Position numbers and translations under genes: made by a program | Assembly (NCBI GenBank): GCA_024709285.1 | Contig: JANJWY010000034.1 | Location: 1 to 8,331, forward strand | From: Erysipelotrichaceae bacterium | GTDB taxonomy: Bacteria > Bacillota_I > Bacilli_A > Erysipelotrichales > Erysipelotrichaceae | Direction: 5' to 3' | Length of the DNA: 8,331 bases | The notes under the pieces: model-generated | The model's database searches: none | Told to the model about the DNA's origin: nothing | Seen by the model: only the letters and a program-made list of their open reading frames with translations | Shown here: positions 1 through 5,716 of the stretch, piece by piece | How positions within the stretch are numbered: the stretch's first letter is position 1 | Layout of the letters: each line of letters starts with the position of its first letter

Positions 1-328
1 CCCCGTAATTTTCAGCGTGTTGAATCGCATGTCCGACTTCATGAGCTGCAATAGACACTGCAGCAATTGAATTCGTTCTGAAATTGTCGGGTGAGAGCCG
101 GACAATTTTTGCTTTCGGATCATAATGGTCACTCAAAAAACCTTGTCCCATTTCAACTTGGACATCCGAAATACCATTTCGTTTCAAAATCATTCTGGCA
201 ACATCTTCTCCCGTATAATGCGCATTTACAGCGATTCTAGAGTATTGTTCATACTTTCCCCGAACCTTATTCTGAGACCATGCAACCAAAATCATTGCTC
301 CAAACAATAATAAATATTCATAAATCAT
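1..328 (-). CDS. yugP: YugP-type membrane zinc metallopeptidase, N-terminal part (cut by window edge)
   Basis: Only the first 109 residues are in the window; the C-terminus lies beyond base 1. The protein opens with a hydrophobic segment (MIYEYLLLFGAMILVAW), so it is anchored in the membrane. It then has a soluble stretch and an HEVGH zinc-binding motif at bases 29-43, preceded by a helix rich in Ala, Ser and Ile. This layout fits the 'neutral zinc metallopeptidase, family 2' (YugP) proteins of Bacillota, whose substrates are not established. Start choice: the first in-frame ATG (338-340) directly touches the AAGGAG ribosome binding site with no spacer, so the next ATG at 326-328, about 12 bases from the site, is preferred. 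The gene follows HU by about 40 bases with no promoter visible in the gap. Expression probably depends on read-through of the HU hairpin or on a promoter inside HU. Confidence 0.88.
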   Translation of the reverse strand, partial: MIYEYLLLFGAMILVAWSQNKVRGKYEQYSRIAVNAHYTGEDVARMILKRNGISDVQVEMGQGFLSDHYDPKAKIVRLSPDNFRTNSIAAVSIAAHEVGHAIQHAENYG

Positions 329-346
329 AACAAAATTCATCTCCTT

Positions 347-372
347 TTGAAAAAGAAGCAATTCGCTTCTTT
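347..372 (-). terminator. Terminator-like hairpin at the end of HU
   Basis: On the minus strand AAAGAAGC (372-365) pairs with GCTTCTTT (359-352) around a 5-base loop, and a short run of T follows. The hairpin begins inside the HU stop codon, and its T run leads straight into the ribosome binding site of the next gene. The stem is AT-rich with few G-C pairs, so termination is probably partial. It would lower expression of the metallopeptidase gene relative to HU. Confidence 0.6.
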
Positions 373-655
373 ACTTGACAGATTCTTTAAGTGCTTTGGC
401 AGGGCGAAATGCCGGTGACTTTGAGGAAGGCACAGTAATCGCTTCCTTAGTTACAGGGTTATACCCCGTGCGTTCATTTCTGGCCTTTACGGAAAACCGA
501 CCGAATCCGCTTATATCGACCTTTCCTCCATCGACCAAAACTTGAGAAATCTCTTCAAAAACAACGTCAATGATTTCATTGGCATGTTTCTTCGTAATAT
601 CCAACCGTTGGGCTACAATTTCTGCTAAAGCTTTCTTATTGATAGATTCAGACAT
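371..655 (-). CDS. hup: DNA-binding protein HU
   Basis: A 94-residue histone-like protein of normal HU length (about 90). The N-terminal helical dimerisation part (residues about 1-45) is followed by the HU signature beginning GFGRFSVKARNERTG at residue 50. That signature includes the beta-arm that wraps the DNA minor groove, with the intercalating proline at residue 67 (GYNPVTKE). The C-terminus PAFRPAKALKESVK is typical. HU dimers bend and compact the chromosome. The ATG has a strong site, GGAGGAACACTT, in front. The gene has its own promoter in the gap after gpsA and a hairpin at its end, so it is probably expressed mostly as a single-gene transcript. B. subtilis hbs also lies shortly after gpsA. 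IHF is the main alternative, but the sequence is of the Bacillota HU type. Confidence 0.97.
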   Translation of the reverse strand: MSESINKKALAEIVAQRLDITKKHANEIIDVVFEEISQVLVDGGKVDISGFGRFSVKARNERTGYNPVTKEAITVPSSKSPAFRPAKALKESVK

Positions 656-679
656 AAGTGTTCCTCCATTCGCATATTT

Positions 680-708
680 ATCATATCACTGCGCAAGTTC
701 ATTTTCAA
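680..708 (-). promoter_or_regulatory. Predicted promoter of HU
   Basis: On the minus strand TTGAAA (708-703) and TATGAT (685-680) are separated by exactly 17 bases, a good match to a vegetative sigma-A promoter. Transcription would start near 673, leaving a leader of about 18 bases that carries the GGAGGAAC ribosome binding site. It lies in the only sizeable gap (61 bases) between gpsA and HU. This is read from the bases alone. Confidence 0.6.
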
Positions 709-716
709 GTAAACGG

Positions 717-1718
717 CTACTCTGTAAACTCTGGTTTTAAATTTCGGCTCATTAAGGCCACAACTGCCTCTTTTGGTGAGACATTTTTGTATAATACCCG
801 ATACACTTGCTCAGTGATCGGCATGGAAATACCCAATCGGACAGATTCTTCATAAATAACTTTCGCCGCTTTGACACCTTCAACCGTCTTGGTATTCATA
901 TCCCAAAAAGGTTTCGCTGAATTAAGCTTTCCGATCAATAACCCTGCCTGGTAATTTCTTGAGTGAACCGAAGTACAGGTAACGATTAAATCCCCTACTC
1001 CAGTCAATCCCAAATACGTCTCCGGTTTTCCACCCATAGCAATACCAAAGCGGGACATTTCGGCTAAACCACGGGTCATCAAAGCTGCCCGGGCATTGTC
1101 CCCTAATCCCAAACCACTCAGTATACCACTGGCAATCGCAATGATATTTTTAATACCGACGCCCATCTCTGCCCCGATGACATCAAAAGAGCGATATACG
1201 CGGAAATAAGAATTCGAGAAAGTTCCTTGAACGATTGATGCAAATGTTTCATTCTCACAGACCGCATTGATTGAAGTCAAAAGACGGATGATCACTTCTT
1301 CCGCGTGACTTGGACCTATAAGAGAGACGACATCTTTTATAAATCTTGGTTCAATCGTTTCTTTGATGACTACTGAAAGCCTTTTATGAGAAACAGGATG
1401 AAATCCTTTGGCAACATTGACAATGATGACAGGATGAGTGAGGATCGAATTCAACATAGTACAAACGGATTCAACCGCATCGGCAGGAACAGACAAAACT
1501 ATGATTTCGCGATCAGTCAAACTATTAAGATCAGTACTTGCACGAATGTTTTCATTCAGCCGGACTCCAGGAAAAAACTTCTCATTTTGATGATAACGCG
1601 AAATATCAACGATTTCATCCAACGTTCTACCCCAAATCAATGCATCATGACCGTTATCACTAACGACCTGAGCCAGTGCCGTACCCCAGCTTCCGCTTCC
1701 CACAAAACCAATTTTCAT
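717..1718 (-). CDS. gpsA: Glycerol-3-phosphate dehydrogenase [NAD(P)+]
   Basis: A 333-residue cytosolic enzyme that reduces dihydroxyacetone phosphate to sn-glycerol 3-phosphate, the backbone precursor of membrane phospholipids. The Rossmann fold starts at once with GSGSWGTALA (residues 7-16). AKGF (103-106) and IGPSHAEEV (134-142) follow. The C-terminal helical domain carries the expected catalytic lysine in IKN (K190), then GLGDNARAALMTRG (204-217), GVGDLIVTCTS (240-250) and HSRN (252-255). Length is normal for the family. The reading frame stays open upstream to 1877, but MKIGFVGSGSWG is the family N-terminus and AGGAG lies 8 bases before it, so 1718 is the start. The site sits in the last codons of der, 10 bases away, which implies cotranscription. 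The loop after EEV (IIRLLTSINAV) departs from the common 'ARGLPTA' version, but the active-site motifs are intact. Confidence 0.97.
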   Translation of the reverse strand: MKIGFVGSGSWGTALAQVVSDNGHDALIWGRTLDEIVDISRYHQNEKFFPGVRLNENIRASTDLNSLTDREIIVLSVPADAVESVCTMLNSILTHPVIIVNVAKGFHPVSHKRLSVVIKETIEPRFIKDVVSLIGPSHAEEVIIRLLTSINAVCENETFASIVQGTFSNSYFRVYRSFDVIGAEMGVGIKNIIAIASGILSGLGLGDNARAALMTRGLAEMSRFGIAMGGKPETYLGLTGVGDLIVTCTSVHSRNYQAGLLIGKLNSAKPFWDMNTKTVEGVKAAKVIYEESVRLGISMPITEQVYRVLYKNVSPKEAVVALMSRNLKPEFTE

Positions 1719-1728
1719 GATAATTCTC

Positions 1729-3036
1729 CTATTCTTTCGGTCTTGCCATAATATGAATGGGAGTTCCGTCAAAATTGAAAGCTTCACGTAATCGGTTCTC
1801 GATGTGGCGACGATAGGAGAAATGCATGAGCTCCGGTTCATTGACAAACAAAATAAACGTCGGAGGAGCAACCGCAACCTGAGATGAATAGTAAATTTTC
1901 AAGCGCTTCCCATTATGCGTCGGTGCAGGCGTTATTGCCTGAGCATCCAAAATTACTTCATTGAGAACACTGGTGGTAATTCGGCGCGTACTGTTTTCAT
2001 ATACTTCTTCGATTTTCGGAATCAGCGTATGAATGCGTTGTTTCGTTAACGCAGAAACAAACATGATCGGTGCATACGACAAGTACAGAAATTCCTTGCG
2101 TATGGTCTGAGTCACAGTATTGATAGTATGTTCGTCTTTTTCAACGGCATCCCATTTGTTATAGACGATAATGATCGGTTTACCGGCTTCGTGAGCATAA
2201 CCGGCGACATGCTTATCTTGTTCACGGATTCCGGTAATACCGTCGATTAGAAATAAAACGACATCGCTTCGTTCAATAGCACTCATTGCGCGCAGAACGG
2301 AGTATTTTTCAATATTCTCATATACTTTACCGCGTTTGCGGATTCCGGCAGTGTCTATAACTACGTAGTTTTTATCATCTTTGGTAAACGGCGTATCGAT
2401 GGCATCTCTGGTCGTTCCTTCGATTTCCGAAACGATGACACGTTCCTGATTCAATATTGCATTTACTAAAGATGATTTGCCGACATTCGGACGTCCTATG
2501 ACGGAGAACTTTAACATTCCTTCATAACTCGGAATGTTGCGTTTGCCTAATTTACTCACGATTGCATCCAACAGATCACCGACACCGATGCCATGAGCCG
2601 AAGATACGATGATGCAATCCTCAAAACCAAGCGAATAAAACTCGTACTGAGCATCTTGAAATGAAACATCATCGATTTTATTTACAGCTAAAATAACTTG
2701 CTTCTTTGATTTGAGCAGCATTCGCGAAATATACTGATCATCTGAAGTCAGCCCTTCCCTGCCATTGGTAACAAAAACGATAACATCCGCTTCATCTATA
2801 GCAATCTCAACCTGCATTTTAATTTCTTTTTGAAACGGCTGATCCAAAAGCTGAATTCCACCGGTATCAATAATGCGCAATTGTTTGGTCAGCCATGTGG
2901 CTAAACCATAAATTCTGTCACGGGTTACCCCGGGTGTATCTTCTACAATTGACAGACGTTCTCCGATCAACCGGTTAAACAACGTTGATTTTCCAGTATT
3001 CGGCCGTCCGACAATTGCTACAACTCCATCAATCAT
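1729..3036 (-). CDS. der: Ribosome-assembly GTPase Der (EngA)
   Basis: A 435-residue protein with two GTPase domains in tandem and a C-terminal KH-like domain, the arrangement unique to Der/EngA. Domain 1 has the P-loop GRPNTGKS (10-17), DTGG (57-60), NKID (119-122) and SSAHG (145-149). Domain 2 has GRPNVGKS (181-188), DTAG (228-231), NKWD (293-296) and SAL (328-330). The KH-like part runs from about residue 350 to the end. Der is essential in model bacteria and acts in late assembly of the 50S ribosomal subunit. The start ATG overlaps the cmk stop by 8 bases and has a GAGGAG site upstream inside cmk, so the two are probably translationally linked. The next gene, gpsA, begins 10 bases after the stop. 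Confidence 0.98.
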   Translation of the reverse strand: MIDGVVAIVGRPNTGKSTLFNRLIGERLSIVEDTPGVTRDRIYGLATWLTKQLRIIDTGGIQLLDQPFQKEIKMQVEIAIDEADVIVFVTNGREGLTSDDQYISRMLLKSKKQVILAVNKIDDVSFQDAQYEFYSLGFEDCIIVSSAHGIGVGDLLDAIVSKLGKRNIPSYEGMLKFSVIGRPNVGKSSLVNAILNQERVIVSEIEGTTRDAIDTPFTKDDKNYVVIDTAGIRKRGKVYENIEKYSVLRAMSAIERSDVVLFLIDGITGIREQDKHVAGYAHEAGKPIIIVYNKWDAVEKDEHTINTVTQTIRKEFLYLSYAPIMFVSALTKQRIHTLIPKIEEVYENSTRRITTSVLNEVILDAQAITPAPTHNGKRLKIYYSSQVAVAPPTFILFVNEPELMHFSYRRHIENRLREAFNFDGTPIHIMARPKE

Positions 3037-3697
3037 AAAATTTACTCCTCTCTGAAATCAGCGATATGATCTTACTGACGACTTGTTCAACCGTCATATC
3101 GGATGTATCGATTTCAATTGCATCATCCGCCTTTTTCAGCGGTGACTCTTTTCGATGCGTATCCTGAAAATCACGCTGTTCGATTTCATTTTTTAACAAC
3201 TCAAAATCACTATGAATCCCTTTTTGCAGATTTTCTTTATATCTTCTTTTAGCTCTGGATGTTGCCGATGCGGTCTGGAATATTTTCAGTTCAGCATCAG
3301 GTAAAACTACTGTGCCAATATCTCTTCCGTCAACTATAAAACCTTTGGCTTCAGCCATTTTCTGCTGTCTTTTCACCATGGCTCTGCGCACATTGGCATA
3401 TATCGATACTTTTGAAGCTCCAACTGAAATATCTTCATTTCGAATAGCTTCGGTTACATCTTCTTGATCTAAGAATACTCTGCCATCCGTAGACAACTCA
3501 ATATCCATCGTTTCTGCCATCTTACCCAAAGATTTCTCATCAGACAAGTCTATATTTGACTTTATTGCCAGATATGCGACGCATCGGTACATTGCACCGG
3601 TATCGATGTGAACATAGCCGAGTGCTTTAGCCAAACGCTTGGCAATTGTACTTTTTCCTGAGGCGCTGGGCCCGTCTATGGCAATATTGATCTTCAT
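3029..3697 (-). CDS. cmk: Cytidylate kinase
   Basis: A 222-residue enzyme of normal size that phosphorylates CMP and dCMP with ATP, recycling pyrimidine nucleotides for RNA, DNA and phospholipid synthesis. The P-loop GPSASGKST is at residues 9-17, followed by IDTGAMYR (31-38), VDGRDIGTVV (122-131) and the lid-region motif RDxxDxxR as RDFQDTHR (175-182). SPLKKADDAIEIDTS (185-199) is the usual C-terminal family stretch. The frame is open to 3727, but MKINIAIDGP is the family start and has a GAGGGGAA site before it. Its ATG shares one base with the stop of the upstream gene (TAATG), and its end overlaps der by 8 bases, so it sits firmly inside an operon. Confidence 0.97.
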   Translation of the reverse strand: MKINIAIDGPSASGKSTIAKRLAKALGYVHIDTGAMYRCVAYLAIKSNIDLSDEKSLGKMAETMDIELSTDGRVFLDQEDVTEAIRNEDISVGASKVSIYANVRRAMVKRQQKMAEAKGFIVDGRDIGTVVLPDAELKIFQTASATSRAKRRYKENLQKGIHSDFELLKNEIEQRDFQDTHRKESPLKKADDAIEIDTSDMTVEQVVSKIISLISERSKFYD

Positions 3698-4389
3698 TAA
3701 ATAATTCCCCTCACTAATAATATCCAATATATGACTACGCCCATGACGATCACCAGCCCAAGAATCAGCAAAGCGATCAGAAAGTTCAAGAGTCTGTTGG
3801 TATTGATGACACGATCATTGACTTCGGTCAGTTCGTGTTGATATGTCTCAAGTTTCATGTTTAGTTCTTGTGTTTTTTGTAAAAACTCATTGTTTAATTC
3901 CGAAAAGTCTACCGATGGTAATACTTCTTCTGAAAAATCATCATCGCTGACAAGCTGCTGAACTTGCATTGATATGGTTTGTTCATCGTCAATCTGCGGT
4001 TCTTCAACAGAAATTTCAATTTCTTTTATCAAAGGTTCTGATTTCTCTTTGACTTTCAGTAATAATTCGCTCTTTGTGTCTTCAGTTTTTCGATATCCCT
4101 TTCGCATGTTATATTGCTTAACTTCTTCGATAAACTGATCGAGATACTCGCTGTTGAATGTAGACTCTTCAAAAGTCACGGGTTCATCTACAGGGGCATA
4201 TGCGGCATTTCGAGTATGAAGCGGTGAGTGAACATTTTTGGTGTTCTCCATGGGTTGATAGCGATTGTCTATTTTACTCAATCGATCCGCATAAGGAGCT
4301 AAAGCTTCCGATTTTATTTCACTCTCATTGTCATTAGCCAATTCTTCACGCAGTTGCGCATATTTTTTAACTCTTGAAAATTCACTCAT
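3697..4389 (-). CDS. Acidic protein with C-terminal membrane anchor, unknown function
   Basis: I do not recognise this 230-residue protein. Residues 1-200 are hydrophilic and rich in Glu, Asp and Ser, with a basic N-terminal patch (SRVKKYAQLREE). The middle has Pro and acidic clusters and is probably disordered. Residues about 165-198 have a heptad-like pattern suggesting a short coiled coil. One long hydrophobic helix (about 201-225, LNFLIALLILGLVIVMGVV and on) lies six residues from the end, and there is no signal peptide. That predicts a tail anchor with nearly the whole protein in the cytoplasm. The start is chosen from the strong AAGGAGG site 8 bases before the ATG; a longer frame to 4443 would run past the promoter. 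It is first in the cmk-der-gpsA operon and overlaps cmk by one base. A scaffold or regulator at the membrane is possible, but nothing in the sequence shows it. Confidence 0.85.
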   Translation of the reverse strand: MSEFSRVKKYAQLREELANDNESEIKSEALAPYADRLSKIDNRYQPMENTKNVHSPLHTRNAAYAPVDEPVTFEESTFNSEYLDQFIEEVKQYNMRKGYRKTEDTKSELLLKVKEKSEPLIKEIEISVEEPQIDDEQTISMQVQQLVSDDDFSEEVLPSVDFSELNNEFLQKTQELNMKLETYQHELTEVNDRVINTNRLLNFLIALLILGLVIVMGVVIYWILLVRGII

Positions 4390-4414
4390 CACAAATACCT
4401 CCTTAATCTTCAAT

Positions 4415-4423
4415 ATTATAGCA
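4415..4423 (-). promoter_or_regulatory. Extended -10 promoter of the cmk-der-gpsA operon
   Basis: On the minus strand TGCTATAAT is a perfect extended -10 element (TGnTATAAT). No good -35 hexamer lies 16-18 bases upstream (the best is roughly TGATAA), which is common for extended -10 promoters. Transcription would begin near 4408, giving a leader of about 20 bases with the AAGGAGG site. It sits just downstream of the ribU terminator, so the operon appears to be an independent unit. Confidence 0.7.
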
Positions 4424-4448
4424 TATCTGATGGTTGTTATCATCTGCG

Positions 4449-4475
4449 AAAAAAATATACCTCTTTCGAGGTATA
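4449..4475 (-). terminator. Intrinsic terminator of ribU
   Basis: On the minus strand TATACCTC (4475-4468) pairs perfectly with GAGGTATA (4463-4456) around a GAAA tetraloop, a stable GNRA loop. Seven T residues (4455-4449) follow at once. The hairpin begins 14 bases after the ribU stop codon. This is a textbook intrinsic terminator, and it separates ribU from the downstream operon. Confidence 0.9.
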
Positions 4476-4489
4476 AGCAAGGAAGATGT

Positions 4490-5044
4490 CTATCTGCTTA
4501 CGAAGCGTTCAATGACTGAACGCAACTTAGGGTATAACAATGCAAATACAAGTCCGACGATGGCACCTTTTAATAAGTTAAACGGCGTAAATGTGGTAAT
4601 GATCAGATTCCAGCGAATTTCTTCAGGAATACCGTAAAGCGGAAATGTTATGTACAGATTGACTATGACCATAACGATTGTTGCCAATACTGTACCGATC
4701 ACAATACCCAGCCAACCGAATTTTTTTGCGTTTTTTCGGTATGCAAGCAGAATTGGGAGCATCAAGGCAACACCGGCAAAGAAGTTTGCAATTTCTCCGG
4801 ATGCCGCTGGTTCCTTGGAAATAAGCAACAGATGCAAAATGTTTTTAAAAAGCTGAACAAGAATACCTCCTACCGGTCCAAGTGTTATTCCTGTTAAAAT
4901 AGCCGGAATATCACTGAAATCGATTTTCAAATATGGTGCAGCTGGAAACATGAAGGCCACTGGCAATTCTAAATAGTAGAGCGCGAAGGCCAGACCGGTC
5001 ATAATGCCGATCAATGCATAATAGCGGGTAGTCGTTTTTTTCAT
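4490..5044 (-). CDS. ribU: Riboflavin-specific substrate-binding subunit of an ECF transporter (RibU)
   Basis: A 184-residue hydrophobic membrane protein of normal S-component size with about six membrane segments. Family motifs are PYLKIDFSDIP (37-47), GPVGGILVQLFKNILHLL (56-73), GEIANFFAG (83-91) and FNLLKG (155-160). RibU binds riboflavin and works with a shared energising module (two ATPases and a T subunit) encoded elsewhere. The frame is open to 5062, but AGGAGGT lies 7 bases before the ATG at 5044, and MKKTTTRYYALIGIMTG is the natural N-terminus. An FMN riboswitch in the leader supports the riboflavin assignment independently: when FMN is plentiful, import should be shut off. The gene forms a single transcription unit with its own promoter, leader terminator and 3' terminator. 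Confidence 0.95.
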   Translation of the reverse strand: MKKTTTRYYALIGIMTGLAFALYYLELPVAFMFPAAPYLKIDFSDIPAILTGITLGPVGGILVQLFKNILHLLLISKEPAASGEIANFFAGVALMLPILLAYRKNAKKFGWLGIVIGTVLATIVMVIVNLYITFPLYGIPEEIRWNLIITTFTPFNLLKGAIVGLVFALLYPKLRSVIERFVSR

Positions 5045-5060
5045 TTTTTTACCTCCTAAC

Positions 5061-5084
5061 AAAAAAAACCGGACTCATACCCGG
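5061..5084 (-). terminator. Regulated terminator in the ribU leader
   Basis: On the minus strand CCGGGT pairs with GTCCGG (two of the six pairs are G-U) around an ATGA loop, at 5084-5069. Eight T residues follow (5068-5061), ending just before the ribU ribosome binding site. It lies between the FMN aptamer and ribU. An upstream segment can compete for its first bases, so it is most likely the expression platform of the riboswitch, active when FMN is bound. Confidence 0.75.
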
Positions 5085-5140
5085 GCTAGACAGCTAAAAA
5101 AATTAGCGTCACTTCTTTCATCCAGACTTTACTGTCGCCC
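5083..5140 (-). promoter_or_regulatory. Predicted antiterminator pairing of the FMN riboswitch
   Basis: On the minus strand GGGCGACAG (5140-5132), inside the aptamer core, can pair with CTGTCTAGCCC (5093-5083), giving 9 base pairs with a 2-base bulge. The second strand overlaps the first bases of the leader terminator stem. Its CTGTC also takes part in a separate hairpin, GACGCTAA with TTAGCTGTC (5110-5089). The structures exclude each other: aptamer plus hairpin plus terminator with FMN, antiterminator and read-through without. The pairings are read from the sequence; the switching is inferred. Confidence 0.6.
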
Positions 5141-5219
5141 TCGGAATTGCACCGAATCATGCCAAAATACTGGCTCGCGGGGTTTACCGCCGGTCGGGAA
5201 TTTCACCCTGCCCTGAAGT
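5110..5219 (-). ncRNA. FMN riboswitch aptamer (RFN element)
   Basis: On the minus strand all the conserved RFN blocks appear in order. The 5' closing strand ACTTC (5219-5215) is followed by GGGCAGGGTGAAATTCCC, GACCGGCGG, CCGCGAGCC (5180-5172) and GGTGCAATTCCGA (5153-5141). Then come GACAGTAAAGTCTGGATG and the 3' closing strand GAAGT. The ends pair (ACTTC with GAAGT) as in the known six-way junction. The element senses FMN, the product of riboflavin metabolism, and in Gram-positive bacteria controls riboflavin synthesis or uptake genes. Here it lies between the ribU promoter and ribU, followed by a terminator, so it should reduce ribU transcription when FMN is high. Confidence 0.97.
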
Positions 5220-5230
5220 ATTACGTTGTT

Positions 5231-5259
5231 ATTATACACAACACTTGTTATTTTGTAAA
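5231..5259 (-). promoter_or_regulatory. Promoter of the FMN riboswitch-ribU unit
   Basis: On the minus strand TTTACA (5259-5254) and a perfect TATAAT (5236-5231) are 17 bases apart, a near-consensus sigma-A promoter. Transcription should begin close to 5224, a few bases before the aptamer's first closing strand, so the transcript starts with the riboswitch. Confidence 0.82.
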
Positions 5260-5281
5260 CAATAAATCTGACAATTATGAT
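5253..5281 (+). promoter_or_regulatory. Possible promoter of the plus-strand gene
   Basis: TTGTAA (5253-5258) and TATGAT (5276-5281) on the plus strand are 17 bases apart, a fair but imperfect sigma-A match. The -35 falls on the same bases as the ribU -35, so the two promoters would be divergent and could interfere. It would give a leader of roughly 95 bases, in which I see no recognised element. No better candidate lies nearer the gene. Confidence 0.35.
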
Positions 5282-5381
5282 AGACTATCCTCATAGAGAA
5301 TAAATCTGCAAAGTTTTCGTAAATGATTAACTCTGATCGGATCGTACATATTCGAAGAAGTCTAAAAGAAAGGAACAATGG

Positions 5382-5687
5382 GTGTCACCCAATAAACCTA
5401 TGAGAAGATACACGAAAAAAATTAACGATATTTACTGTATAGATTTTGATGTGATATTGATATCTGATCAGCAAATCAAAGGAGAAGCAATTAACCGATT
5501 GGCTGAGTTCGAAGACTTTTATGATGAATTAATCAAAGAAAAAGAATTTATAAATAGTCAACTTGAACTTTCCAGAGATAAAGGAAATATAAAATCTGCA
5601 ACTTTCCGTCAGTTGTTTATAAGCAAAATGAGCATAGATCTGATGATCGAACGAGTTCATCGCTATATTGACAAGAAAAAAAGCTGA
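5382..5687 (+). CDS. Small charged protein of unknown function on the opposite strand to its neighbours
   Basis: A 101-codon gene, the only plausible one on the plus strand. The chosen start is GTG at 5382, with AAAGGA 7 bases upstream. An in-frame ATG at 5400 (MRRYTKKIND) has no such site but remains possible. The protein is soluble, helical and highly charged. Residues 8-20 (RRYTKKINDIYCI) and 36-46 (AINRLAEFEDF) loosely recall small phage-associated proteins with an N-terminal 'TKKING' stretch and an 'xxRLAEYED' motif. A Lys/Glu-rich helix and a basic tail (YIDKKKS) follow. That resemblance is from memory and weak. Four sequence lines counted by hand inside it are about 30% GC, against about 45% in lines sampled from efp and der. 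Its stop lies in a terminator hairpin shared with efp. A real but possibly acquired gene is likely. Confidence 0.65.
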   Translation: MSPNKPMRRYTKKINDIYCIDFDVILISDQQIKGEAINRLAEFEDFYDELIKEKEFINSQLELSRDKGNIKSATFRQLFISKMSIDLMIERVHRYIDKKKS

Positions 5688-5712
5688 CATCTTATTTTAG
5701 ATTTCAGCTTTT
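5676..5712. terminator. Bidirectional terminator between the plus-strand gene and efp
   Basis: AAAAGCTGA (5679-5687) pairs with TCAGCTTTT (5704-5712). After one mismatch, ATCT pairs with AGAT around a TATTTT loop. On the minus strand seven T residues follow the stem (5682-5676), a strong terminator for efp. On the plus strand only four T residues (within the stem) follow, so it is weaker in that direction. The stop codon of the plus-strand gene lies inside the stem, and the efp stop is 4 bases beyond it. Confidence 0.88.
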
Positions 5713-5716
5713 ATGA

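Noticed and set aside
81..110. Terminator-like inverted repeat on the plus strand (AAATTGTC with GACAATTT, followed by T residues)
   Set aside because: It lies inside the metallopeptidase coding sequence, in antisense orientation, with no plus-strand gene to end. Most likely chance.
1719..1877. N-terminal extension of gpsA by 53 residues in an open frame
   Set aside because: The extension has no family resemblance, runs inside the der coding region, and the real start at 1718 has a good ribosome binding site and the conserved MKIGFVGSGSWG N-terminus.
4434..4856. Plus-strand open frames opposite ribU and in the gap before it
   Set aside because: They are shadows of ribU on the other strand, with no ribosome binding sites, family motifs or promoters.
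5378..5395. Tiny ORF ATG GGT GTC ACC CAA TAA in front of the plus-strand gene
   Set aside because: The ATG is only 3 bases from the AAAGGA site while the GTG at 5382 is ideally spaced. A five-codon leader peptide cannot be supported from this sequence alone.
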